A stretch of DNA of 64,000 nucleotides from the NCBI RefSeq assembly GCF_042658685.1, contig NZ_JBHSQY010000012.1; one strand, written 5' to 3'. Each line of letters starts with the position of its first letter. Positions within the stretch are counted from its first letter, which is position 1. Below, piece after piece: positions 1 to 7,541 of the stretch. A program made the translations under genes and the position numbers. Under the pieces are notes generated by a model. It was not told the origin of the DNA and made no database searches. It worked only from the letters and a program-made list of their open reading frames with translations. The stretch is from Macrococcoides bohemicum (GTDB taxonomy: Bacteria; Bacillota; Bacilli; Staphylococcales; Staphylococcaceae).

Positions 1-20
1 CAGAAAGAAGAGAAAATTAA

Positions 21-57
21 AAAGCAAGACTCCTGTAGAATACAGAAATCTTGCTTT
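21..57 (-). terminator. Hairpin, probable terminator (minus strand)
   Basis: A 9-bp stem, aaagcaaga with tcttgcttt, encloses a loop containing a smaller ctgta/tacag stem. Read on the minus strand it is followed by a T-rich run, so it could end the transcript of the CoA-disulfide reductase gene that stops at 116. A weaker hairpin lies nearer the stop, around 76-92. Confidence 0.5.
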
Positions 58-115
58 AATGAAAGTAGCTTAATAAAAAGTTCAACTTTTTGGGTTCACT
101 ACAAATGCGGTTTTT

Positions 116-1435
116 TTATTTTTGTTCTGCTTTATAGCCGAGCATATTGATAATATCTTTTGGACTACTATATACGGGGCTATATGCGATTTCGATATCT
201 TTAAATTCATCTATCGTCAAATTTCCGATCATAGCTGTAGCTATTATATCGATGCGTTTATCTACACCGACTCTTCCAAAGGCTGAAGCGCGTAATATTT
301 TGCGAGATTTCTTATCGTAATAGACATTGATTGAAATTTGTTCTACACCTGGCATATAACCAGCATGATGCTTTTGTGTTTGTTGAACAATTTCATATTC
401 GAAGTTATCCAGCATATTCGGTGTAATACCCACACTTGCAAATGTAAAATCAAATAATCTAATGATATTTGTACCTAGTAATCCTTTAAACTGTACAGAC
501 TGGGATTTTACTATATTATGCGCAATAATGTTTGCCGCACGATGCGCACCCCAGGCAAGTGCTATTTGAGCTGGATAATCAACATGTCGATATTTCGTCT
601 GGATAGCATCACCTAAAGCATAGATATAAGAGATATTCGTTTCAAAATATTCATTAACTTTAATATGTCCGCTATCTGTTAATTTTATGCCACTAGACTG
701 TATAAATTGTGTATTGGGTTTAATGCCAAGCGCTGTAATAATCATATCAAAATTAAATTCGCGACCTGATTTTAGATGCACAGTTTTGCCTTCTAGCGTA
801 TCCACTTCATCATTTAATAATAATTCTACACCGTTAGCTTCAAGTATTTCTGGTATATGTTTTGTCATATCTGCATCGACAGATTTAAGTAGATGTGAAC
901 TGCGATGTAACAATGTAATATTTATGCCGCGATTTTTTAAATTTTCGATGACTTCTAAACCGATGTATCCTCCACCGATGATCAGAATATTTTTCACATT
1001 TTCAGAAGTAATAAACCTTTCGATCTTATCAGTATCTTCTAAATTACGGAGCGTAAATACATGATTTCCTTGTAATACTGGTAATTTAATTTGAGTTGCA
1101 CCAGGTGATAAGATTAAATAATCAAATGTATCAGTAAAAGTACGATCATTTTTAATATCTTTAACAACAATCTCCTTATTTTCAGCTGATACTGAAACAA
1201 CTTTATGATATGTTTTCACAGTAATTGATTTATTCGTCTTAAATGAAGATTCAGTTGCAGCAATCAGCTTATTGCGAGGTGCAACTTCACCACCTAAATA
1301 ATAAGGTAAACCACAGTTGGCAAAACTCATATCACGATCTTTTTCATATACAGTAATTTCAGCGTCACTTAATCTTCTGAGTTGAGAGGCTACAGTAGCA
1401 CCGCCTGCTACTGCGCCTATAACAATAACCTTCAT
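116..1435 (-). CDS. cdr: CoA-disulfide reductase
   Basis: This flavoprotein of the pyridine nucleotide-disulfide oxidoreductase family reduces CoA disulfide with NADPH; staphylococci use CoA as a major low-molecular-weight thiol. The 439-aa protein starts with an FAD-binding motif (GAVAGGATVA, residues 7-16). A single redox cysteine sits in SFANCGLPYYLGG (Cys41), which is the single-Cys signature of CoADR rather than the CxxxxC of glutathione reductase. A second dinucleotide motif (IIGGGYIG) lies near residue 155, and the C-terminal dimerisation domain contains conserved Tyr residues. It follows the HAD gene by 11 bp on the same strand, so the two are probably co-transcribed. The single-Cys motif and length match the staphylococcal enzyme, so the call is firm. 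Confidence 0.93.
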   Translation of the reverse strand: MKVIVIGAVAGGATVASQLRRLSDAEITVYEKDRDMSFANCGLPYYLGGEVAPRNKLIAATESSFKTNKSITVKTYHKVVSVSAENKEIVVKDIKNDRTFTDTFDYLILSPGATQIKLPVLQGNHVFTLRNLEDTDKIERFITSENVKNILIIGGGYIGLEVIENLKNRGINITLLHRSSHLLKSVDADMTKHIPEILEANGVELLLNDEVDTLEGKTVHLKSGREFNFDMIITALGIKPNTQFIQSSGIKLTDSGHIKVNEYFETNISYIYALGDAIQTKYRHVDYPAQIALAWGAHRAANIIAHNIVKSQSVQFKGLLGTNIIRLFDFTFASVGITPNMLDNFEYEIVQQTQKHHAGYMPGVEQISINVYYDKKSRKILRASAFGRVGVDKRIDIIATAMIGNLTIDEFKDIEIAYSPVYSSPKDIINMLGYKAEQK

Positions 1436-1446
1436 ATTTAAAGCCT

Positions 1447-2256
1447 CTATTCTATATTAAAATAACGTGCTAAGTATTTTCCGATACCGTCTTCATTGTT
1501 TGAAACGGTAATATCATCTGCAATTTCTTTTAAATCATTAATCGCATTCCCCATTGCAACACCGGTATTCACAAATTGAATCATTTCATGATCATTATCT
1601 TCATCACCAAAAGCAATTGTATTTTCTCTTTTAATGTTAAGATAATCTAGTGCAATTTGAACACCGACAGCTTTATTAATGCCTTTTTTAACAATTTCAA
1701 TAACCGGGAAAGGAGCACCCCATCGTCTATGTTCTAAATGCTCAGCATAAACATCATCCAGATGTTTATATATATTAGGTATTTCTTTCTCTTCAGCCTG
1801 AATGAGTATTGAAGTAGGTGGTTCTTTAATACTATCTAAAAGATTGCCGACCTCAATTAATGGGTTACCCATACTAAAACCTTCAAATAAATATGCATCA
1901 TGATAATGAAGATAAACATGATCTTTTACTTCTGCGACGATATTCTGAATATTTAAGTGTGGAATCTTTTCGAATATTTCACGTGCCACTTTAAAGTCTA
2001 AAGGCTGATGAAAAGTTTCAAAGTTCATATCTGTAGGATGGTGGACGAAAGCACCATTAAAATTAACGATTGGTGTTGTTAATCCAAGTTCTGTATAATA
2101 TATCTGGCTTGCACGATATGGTCGTCCCGTTGAAATCATAAAATGATGACCTAAAGCCTGTACTTTCTTTATTATTTCTTTTGTATAGGGTGTAATCTGT
2201 TGATTGCTATTGAGTAAAGTACCGTCTAAATCGAGGCAAATGAGATGTTGTTCCAA
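1447..2256 (-). CDS. Cof-type HAD-IIB family phosphatase
   Basis: This is a cytoplasmic haloacid dehalogenase-superfamily hydrolase of the Cof/YkrA group, which dephosphorylates sugar phosphates or flavin precursors; the substrate cannot be read from sequence. HAD motif I is DLDGTLLN (Asp9 nucleophile, Asp11), motif II is the ISTGRP segment near residue 42, and motif IV is GDEDNDHEM near residue 216. The cap between them is type IIB. The start is a TTG preceded by AAAGGAG at good spacing. No ATG fits the motif spacing better. It is the first gene of a probable two-gene operon with cdr. The family is certain and the function is not. Confidence 0.85.
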   Translation of the reverse strand: MEQHLICLDLDGTLLNSNQQITPYTKEIIKKVQALGHHFMISTGRPYRASQIYYTELGLTTPIVNFNGAFVHHPTDMNFETFHQPLDFKVAREIFEKIPHLNIQNIVAEVKDHVYLHYHDAYLFEGFSMGNPLIEVGNLLDSIKEPPTSILIQAEEKEIPNIYKHLDDVYAEHLEHRRWGAPFPVIEIVKKGINKAVGVQIALDYLNIKRENTIAFGDEDNDHEMIQFVNTGVAMGNAINDLKEIADDITVSNNEDGIGKYLARYFNIE

Positions 2257-2352
2257 AGTAAAAACTCCTTTAATCAGTATGAAAATTTATTAATTTGAAA
2301 TATGACTGATATTTGTTATATTAAGATTATAACAAAGAATGAGGTGATATGA

Positions 2353-2661
2353 ATGGAAGAAGCAATGAAAGATAGTATTATGGGTGCATTAGAAAATGTA
2401 ATTGACCCAGAATTAGGTATAGATATCGTAAATTTAGGACTAGTTTATCACGTTGATATGGATGATGATGGCTTAGTAAATGTAGATATGACATTAACAT
2501 CAATGGGTTGTCCGATGGGACCTCAAATTATCGATCAGGTTAAAACTGCACTAGGAGAATTACCAGAAGTAAAAGATGTTGAAGTAAATATCGTCTGGAA
2601 TCCAGTGTGGTCAAAAGACATGATGAGCCGTTACGCTAAAATAGCATTAGGTGTAAGCTAA
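2353..2661 (+). CDS. sufT: SufT/MIP18-type Fe-S assembly protein (DUF59)
   Basis: This small cytoplasmic protein of the MIP18/DUF59 family (YitW in Bacillus, SufT in staphylococci) helps mature Fe-S proteins, particularly under high demand for lipoate and aconitase. The 102-aa protein contains VIDPELGIDIVNLGLVY near the N-terminus and the conserved cysteine in TSMGCPMGP (Cys53). GAGGTGAT precedes the ATG. It is monocistronic, ending in a hairpin shared with the convergent fnr gene. Its position beside an Fe-S-dependent oxygen sensor is suggestive, but no shared regulation is visible. Confidence 0.88.
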   Translation: MEEAMKDSIMGALENVIDPELGIDIVNLGLVYHVDMDDDGLVNVDMTLTSMGCPMGPQIIDQVKTALGELPEVKDVEVNIVWNPVWSKDMMSRYAKIALGVS

Positions 2662-2693
2662 AAAAAAGAGACATATTTCATGTCTCTTTTTTT
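2662..2693. terminator. Bidirectional terminator sufT/fnr
   Basis: The stem aaaaagagacat/atgtctcttttt has a short loop, an A-run on the left and a T-run on the right. It lies between the stop codons of two convergent genes and can serve both strands. Confidence 0.85.
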
Positions 2694-3387
2694 ATTCTAT
2701 CTTACATATATTGATTGGACAATTTTCACAATTAATCTGATCTTTTAAATAGTCAATATGTTTTATAGTAATTCGTTTACCTTGAGTTGTTATGATATTT
2801 TTTGACTTCAATTCGCTTATAATTCGGTTGACTCCTTCACGTGTTGTACCCCCAAAGGTAGCTAACTCATTATTCGTCATATCAATATTAAGCTGGATGC
2901 CGTCATCAGTAGTGATGCCATAAGTATTCGATAGTCTTATTAGAGTCGAGTATACTGCACCTTTCTTACCCAATGTGTATAAATCTCTTAATTTATATTC
3001 CTGCTTAGCATTTTCATTTTGAATCCACAATAACCATTCGTAGTTTAATACTTCGTCATTTAATATAGCATTCTCAAACTGTTCAATATCCAGCTTATAA
3101 ACAGAGACTTTTGTCTTTGTTTTAGCGAATAAAGAATGTTTTTTTAATCCGCAAAATAAGGTTGTAGAACCAAAGATATTTCTTGGGCCAAGTAATTTCA
3201 TTGAAAATTCTTTACCATCTTCTAATACACGATGAATAACTACATTTCCACTTTTAATGACATATACTGCATTCGCAGGATCCTCTGCCTGATAAATATA
3301 TTGATTTTGATCATATGTCTCAAGCTTTCCTTCTTCGGTTATATAATTAATTATACTCATTGCTTCATGGTATTCAGTATGTATCAT
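2692..3387 (-). CDS. fnr: Fnr-type oxygen-sensing Crp/Fnr regulator
   Basis: This Crp/Fnr-family activator switches genes on under anaerobiosis. It has an N-terminal cyclic-nucleotide-binding-like beta barrel, a dimer helix containing KLRDLYTLGKKG, and a C-terminal winged helix (TTREGVNRI recognition helix). The tail INCENCPINICKIE contains three cysteines spaced CX2CX4C. Bacillus subtilis Fnr binds a [4Fe-4S] cluster through such a tail plus an Asp in the dimer helix, and an Asp is present here in LRDLY (residue 135). S. aureus ArcR, as far as I recall, lacks this cluster site. I chose ATG at 3387, preceded by GGGTGAT; an upstream in-frame GTG at 3396 overlaps that ribosome binding site and is less likely. 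Confidence 0.88.
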   Translation of the reverse strand: MIHTEYHEAMSIINYITEEGKLETYDQNQYIYQAEDPANAVYVIKSGNVVIHRVLEDGKEFSMKLLGPRNIFGSTTLFCGLKKHSLFAKTKTKVSVYKLDIEQFENAILNDEVLNYEWLLWIQNENAKQEYKLRDLYTLGKKGAVYSTLIRLSNTYGITTDDGIQLNIDMTNNELATFGGTTREGVNRIISELKSKNIITTQGKRITIKHIDYLKDQINCENCPINICKIE

Positions 3388-3432
3388 TTGTATCACCCGT
3401 AACTTTATTAGATTTAATATATTATATCATAC

Positions 3433-3450
3433 AAGAAATAATGATTTCTT
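3433..3450. promoter_or_regulatory. Inverted repeat upstream of fnr
   Basis: Arms aagaaat and atttctt are separated by 4 bp, between fnr and clpB, about 46 bp upstream of the fnr start. It could be an operator or fortuitous AT-rich symmetry. It does not match the TGTGA-N6-TCACA Fnr box. Confidence 0.3.
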
Positions 3451-3489
3451 ATAAAATTATTACTTTGTGTTTGATTCGAGGTGGATAAT

Positions 3490-3518
3490 TTGTTTTTTAT
3501 ATGAAATGGTTTTATAAT
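3490..3518 (+). promoter_or_regulatory. Sigma-A promoter of clpB
   Basis: TTGTTT, a 17-bp spacer, and a perfect TATAAT. The expected start of transcription lies inside the CtsR operator that follows. Confidence 0.7.
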
Positions 3519-3526
3519 GATATTAT

Positions 3527-3543
3527 AGTCAAAGATAGTCAAA
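3527..3543 (+). promoter_or_regulatory. CtsR operator of clpB
   Basis: The sequence agtcaaagatagtcaaa is a perfect match to the tandem heptad RGTCAAANNNRGTCAAA bound by the heat-shock repressor CtsR. It begins 9 bp after the -10 element, so bound CtsR would cover the transcription start. Its presence predicts heat induction of clpB. Confidence 0.9.
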
Positions 3544-3561
3544 CTTTTTTGAGGTGATTTC

Positions 3562-6144
3562 ATGAATATAGAAAAGATGACATATAACGTACAGGCTGCC
3601 TTAGAATATGCTCAAAATGACGCAGTAGAAGAAAAACTACAGGCGATTGAAGTAGAAAATCTAATGAAACATTTTGTATTGCAAAGTGACAGCATGTTAA
3701 ATACTGTATTTGAACGCAGTAATTTAGAAATTAAAGCATATGAAAGAATTTTAAATGAAGCGTTAACAAAAATGCCTCGAGTAGAGGGTAATATCCAATA
3801 TGGACAATATTTAAGCAATGGAATTAATCAGTTACTGAATGTATCAGAAAAAAAGATGGATGAAATGGATGATCATTATATTTCTGTAGAGCATATTATT
3901 TTGGCTGCAATTGAAACACATGAACCTACAAGATTGTTTGTCGGTAATAAAGCTGAAGTAATACAAGAAATTATTAATCAGATTAGAGGAGGAAACCACG
4001 TGACGACACAAAATCCGGAAGTTCAATATGAAGTATTAAAGAAATATGGACGTGATTTAGTAGAGGAAGTAAGAAACGGAAAAATGGATCCTGTAATCGG
4101 TCGCGATGAAGAAGTGCGTAATACGATTCGTATATTAAGCCGTAAAACAAAAAATAATCCGATTTTAATTGGTGAACCAGGTGTAGGAAAAACAGCAATT
4201 GTAGAAGGATTAGCACAACGTATTGTAAAAAAAGATGTGCCTGATGCATTACTAGATAAAACGATATTTGAACTTGATTTATCAGCACTTGTTGCAGGCG
4301 CAAAATTCCGTGGCGAATTTGAAGAACGTTTAAAAGCAGTGTTGAAAGAAGTAAAAGAATCAGACGGTAAAATTTTATTATTCATCGACGAAATCCATAT
4401 GTTAGTTGGTGCAGGTAAAACAGATGGTGCCATGGATGCAGGTAATATGTTAAAGCCAATGCTCGCGCGTGGGGAGTTACATTGTATCGGTGCAACAACT
4501 TTAAATGAATACCGTCAATATATTGAAAAGGATTCAGCTTTAGAACGTCGCTTTCAGAAAGTTAATGTAGCTGAACCAGATTTAGAAGATACAATCTCTA
4601 TTTTACGTGGTTTAAAGGAACGTTATGAAGTGCATCATGGTGTAAGAATTCAGGATACAGCACTTGTAGCAGCAGCTGAGTTATCAGACCGTTATATTAC
4701 AGATAGATTCTTACCAGACAAAGCGATTGATCTTGTAGACCAGGCATGTGCTACGATTCGTACTGAAATGGGCTCAAATCCAACTGAACTTGATGCAGTG
4801 AATCGTCGTGTGTTACAACTTGAGATTGAAGAAAAAGCATTGAAAAATGAAACAGATAGTAAGAGTCAAAGCCGTTTATCTGAACTACAACGTGAACTTG
4901 CAGATGAGAAAGAGAAACAGCAGGCTTTACAGGCACGTGTTGAGAAAGAAAAATCTCAAATTAGCGTCGTACAGGAAAAACGAGCTGAGCTTGATAAATA
5001 TCGTACAGCGCTTGAAGAAGCTCAAAGTAACTACGATTTAGGTAAAGCATCTGAATTACAATATGGTAAGATACCGCAAGTTGAGAAAGAATTAGCTGAT
5101 CTAGAAGATAGTTTAATTGAAGAAACGAAAGGCACTGACCGTTTAATTCGAGAAGTCGTTACTGAAGAAGAAATTGGCTACATTGTGTCTCAGTGGACAG
5201 GAATTCCGGTTAGTAAACTTGTAGAAACTGAAAAAGAGAAATTATTAAAATTATCTGAGATTCTACATGAACGTGTAGTTGGTCAGGATGAAGCGGTTGA
5301 TTTAGTAGCAGATGCAGTTGTCCGTGCACGTGCAGGAATTAAAGATCCTAATCGTCCCATCGGTAGTTTCTTATTCTTAGGACCAACGGGGGTCGGTAAA
5401 ACTGAACTTGCTAAAACGTTAGCCAGCACTTTATTCGATTCTGAAAAACATATGGTACGTATCGATATGAGTGAATATATGGAGAAACATGCTGTGTCAC
5501 GTTTGATTGGTGCACCTCCTGGCTATGTTGGCCACGAAGAAGGTGGACAATTAACGGAAGCGGTTCGAAGAAATCCTTATACTGTGCTTTTATTAGATGA
5601 AATTGAAAAAGCACATAGCGATGTATTTAATGTATTATTACAGTTATTAGATGAAGGCCGTTTAACAGATTCTAAAGGAAGAATCGTTGATTTTAAAAAT
5701 ACAATCATCATTATGACAAGTAACATCGGATCACAATATTTATTAGACGGTATTGAAAATGATGAAATTACAGAAACAGCAAGAACAAATGTGATGGATG
5801 CATTACATTTACACTTTAAACCTGAAATATTAAACCGTATGGATGATATTGTATTATTTAAACCATTAAGTAGAAATGATATGACGTTTATTGTTGATAA
5901 AATAGTGCGTGAATTAAATACGCGTTTAGACAGTCGTGGTGTAAAAGTTGAATTAACGGATGAAATCAAGAAATGGATTGCCGACACAGCGTATGAGCCA
6001 CAGTTTGGAGCAAGACCATTGAAACGATTCGTTCAAAAAGAAATCGAAACACCGTTAGCAAGATTATTGATTAAAGAAGATTATTCAGAAGGCACAGTAA
6101 TTAAAGTAGATCGCATTAATGATGAAGTTAAATTTATGGTATAA
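3562..6144 (+). CDS. clpB: ATP-dependent disaggregase ClpB
   Basis: ClpB is the cytoplasmic AAA+ disaggregase that works with DnaK to rescue aggregated proteins after heat. The 860-aa protein has the Clp N-domain (1-145), a first AAA+ module with Walker A GEPGVGKT and DEIHMLVGAG, and the coiled-coil middle domain rich in Glu/Lys (about 400-520) that distinguishes ClpB from ClpC. A second AAA+ module carries GPTGVGKTELAK and pore loop GYVGHEEGG. The length is close to S. aureus ClpB. GAGGTGAT precedes the ATG. A strong internal ribosome site with an in-frame GTG at 4000 may give a shorter form (separate entry). It is monocistronic under CtsR control and ends in a strong bidirectional terminator. 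Confidence 0.97.
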   Translation: MNIEKMTYNVQAALEYAQNDAVEEKLQAIEVENLMKHFVLQSDSMLNTVFERSNLEIKAYERILNEALTKMPRVEGNIQYGQYLSNGINQLLNVSEKKMDEMDDHYISVEHIILAAIETHEPTRLFVGNKAEVIQEIINQIRGGNHVTTQNPEVQYEVLKKYGRDLVEEVRNGKMDPVIGRDEEVRNTIRILSRKTKNNPILIGEPGVGKTAIVEGLAQRIVKKDVPDALLDKTIFELDLSALVAGAKFRGEFEERLKAVLKEVKESDGKILLFIDEIHMLVGAGKTDGAMDAGNMLKPMLARGELHCIGATTLNEYRQYIEKDSALERRFQKVNVAEPDLEDTISILRGLKERYEVHHGVRIQDTALVAAAELSDRYITDRFLPDKAIDLVDQACATIRTEMGSNPTELDAVNRRVLQLEIEEKALKNETDSKSQSRLSELQRELADEKEKQQALQARVEKEKSQISVVQEKRAELDKYRTALEEAQSNYDLGKASELQYGKIPQVEKELADLEDSLIEETKGTDRLIREVVTEEEIGYIVSQWTGIPVSKLVETEKEKLLKLSEILHERVVGQDEAVDLVADAVVRARAGIKDPNRPIGSFLFLGPTGVGKTELAKTLASTLFDSEKHMVRIDMSEYMEKHAVSRLIGAPPGYVGHEEGGQLTEAVRRNPYTVLLLDEIEKAHSDVFNVLLQLLDEGRLTDSKGRIVDFKNTIIIMTSNIGSQYLLDGIENDEITETARTNVMDALHLHFKPEILNRMDDIVLFKPLSRNDMTFIVDKIVRELNTRLDSRGVKVELTDEIKKWIADTAYEPQFGARPLKRFVQKEIETPLARLLIKEDYSEGTVIKVDRINDEVKFMV
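3985..4002 (+). promoter_or_regulatory. Internal ribosome binding site and GTG start within clpB
   Basis: AGAGGAGG lies 7 nt before a GTG (4000-4002) that is in frame as codon 147 of clpB, right after the N-domain. E. coli ClpB is known to have a second start at a GTG near codon 149 that gives an N-domain-less form. The position and signal here suggest the same dual product. Confidence 0.65.
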
Positions 6145-6174
6145 AAAAAACGAGACAGATGTCTCGTTTTTTTA
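6143..6174. terminator. Bidirectional terminator clpB/DUF2929
   Basis: aaaacgagaca/tgtctcgtttt hairpin flanked by an A-run and a T-run, between the convergent clpB and DUF2929 genes. Confidence 0.85.
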
Positions 6175-6366
6175 ATGCTCTTCGTGTGCTGGAATAGGCT
6201 CATTCGGAATTACGTGTGCAATAATAATTGCTAAAATACCAAAAATTACACTAATAATTGTTGCGAATGGTAAGTTTAAGTCATTACCGCCTGCTAAACT
6301 CATTAAAACGAAGTTTGCCATTTGAACAAGAATAAATGCCCAAACGAATGTCATAATATATTGCAT
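6172..6366 (-). CDS. Small membrane protein, DUF2929 (YjzD-like)
   Basis: A 64-aa protein with two hydrophobic stretches (about 6-26 and 36-56) and a charged tail ending PAHEEH. It belongs to the DUF2929 family, of which B. subtilis YjzD is a member. In Bacillus yjzD also lies just upstream of med and fabHF, so the neighbourhood supports the call. No biochemical function is established. I chose the second ATG (6366) because GGGGGAT sits 8 nt before it; the longer reading from 6381 would place this site inside the coding region. Confidence 0.75.
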   Translation of the reverse strand: MQYIMTFVWAFILVQMANFVLMSLAGGNDLNLPFATIISVIFGILAIIIAHVIPNEPIPAHEEH

Positions 6367-6454
6367 ATGTTTATCCCCCATGAAAGATGTTATATTAATT
6401 ATTATAAAAGAGTGTACGTCAATTGTATACCCCTGACGTTGAAAGGAACTAAAA

Positions 6455-7462
6455 ATGAAAAAATTTCTTGTTTTTCTTGTAGTGCTTATAACGGTGCTTG
6501 GTACAATTGTTTATTATAAAATACCAAAATATCATGAAATAAATAGTTTTGGTTTTATTTTCCCGGAATCAATCAATGATCAGACTTGGGGGACAGAAGG
6601 ATATAAGGCAGTGTTAGACATTGTTCAGGATTATGATACAAACTTCTATATTCAGGAAAATATTGATGATGAAGAAAAAACTAAACTTGTACTGAATGAA
6701 TTTCTTGATAGAGATGTTTCTATTATTTATGGGCAAGGTTCTATGTATGAGAAAATTTTTAATGAATATGCAAAAAAATATCCTGATGTTCATTTTGTTT
6801 TTACAAATGGGATAAGTAAACATAAAAATGTTTCTGCACTTAATATCGAAGCATATAGTATGGGATTTTTTGCCGGGTACTTAGCCAGCCATGAATCAAA
6901 GACTCATCAAATTGGTGTAATAGGAGCTTTTGATTATCAGCCTGAAATTAAGGGATTTATGGACGGTGCATACTATGAAAATAAAGAGACTATCATTCAG
7001 GCTTCTTTTGTAAAGACGTGGGAGTATAATAATGATGTTGGTGTCATTACAAAGAAAATGATAGAAAATGACGTCGATGTTTTTTATCCGGCTGCAGATG
7101 GTATTAATAGTGAAGTTATGGGGATTGTTAAAGAATATGATCGTAAAGCAATCGGATATATCACTGACCAGAGCTATCTAGGTGACTTTATTCTGGCAAG
7201 TACTGAGCAGAATATTTCGAGGTTATATCAGGATATTGCAAGAGAATACTCGGAAGGTAGACTAATAGGCGGAACTAAATACTATGGCATGAAAGATAAT
7301 ATTACTAGCCTACATGGTTATTCGCCATTAGTTACATCAAGTACAATTGAAAAAATGGATAAACTGATTGAGGAATATAAGAAAACAAGTAAACTACCAA
7401 ATGGTAAAAAAGTACCTGAAAATAACGTGAATGTATATCTCGAAAGTGATACTGAAAAATAA
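6455..7462 (+). CDS. med: Med-like BMP-family protein (positive regulator of comK)
   Basis: The 335-aa protein has an N-terminal membrane helix (residues 4-22) followed by a periplasmic-binding-protein fold of the BMP/Med family, with typical segments GFIFPESINDQTWGTEGY, YSMGFFAGYLA and IGVIGAFDYQPEIKGF. There is no lipobox Cys, so it is helix-anchored rather than a lipoprotein, like B. subtilis Med. In Bacillus the order is med-comZ-fabH-fabF, and Med raises comK expression. Here comZ is absent and fabH follows directly, behind its own FapR operator. AAAGGA precedes the ATG. The family is clear; a role in competence here is inferred from Bacillus and from a comK gene in the same window. Confidence 0.8.
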   Translation: MKKFLVFLVVLITVLGTIVYYKIPKYHEINSFGFIFPESINDQTWGTEGYKAVLDIVQDYDTNFYIQENIDDEEKTKLVLNEFLDRDVSIIYGQGSMYEKIFNEYAKKYPDVHFVFTNGISKHKNVSALNIEAYSMGFFAGYLASHESKTHQIGVIGAFDYQPEIKGFMDGAYYENKETIIQASFVKTWEYNNDVGVITKKMIENDVDVFYPAADGINSEVMGIVKEYDRKAIGYITDQSYLGDFILASTEQNISRLYQDIAREYSEGRLIGGTKYYGMKDNITSLHGYSPLVTSSTIEKMDKLIEEYKKTSKLPNGKKVPENNVNVYLESDTEK

Positions 7463-7492
7463 AGGACTTCTATTTGAAGTTCTTAATTTTTT
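7462..7492 (+). terminator. Terminator of med
   Basis: Stem aaggacttc/gaagttctt (one G-U pair) with a 5-nt loop and a T-rich tail. The -35 element of the fabH promoter falls in its right arm. Confidence 0.6.
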
Positions 7493-7518
7493 ATGTTAAA
7501 TTAGTACCAGATACTAAA
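7474..7518 (+). promoter_or_regulatory. fabHF promoter with FapR operator
   Basis: A TTGAAG -35 (7474-7479) and a TTAAAT-type -10 at about 7496-7501 are followed by the palindromic ttagtaccagatactaaa (7501-7518). FapR, the malonyl-CoA-sensing repressor of lipid synthesis in Bacillus and staphylococci, binds TTAGTACC...TACTAA sites. The site touches the -10, so binding would block initiation. A near copy precedes fabI at 33616. Confidence 0.85.
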
Positions 7519-7541
7519 AGTAGATATAAGAGGTGCATCAC

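Noticed and set aside
4023..4433. Long antisense frames across clpB and across the fabF, oppC and galU-type genes
   Set aside because: They lack ribosome sites, overlap strongly conserved genes in full and show no recognisable domains; they are shadows of codon usage.
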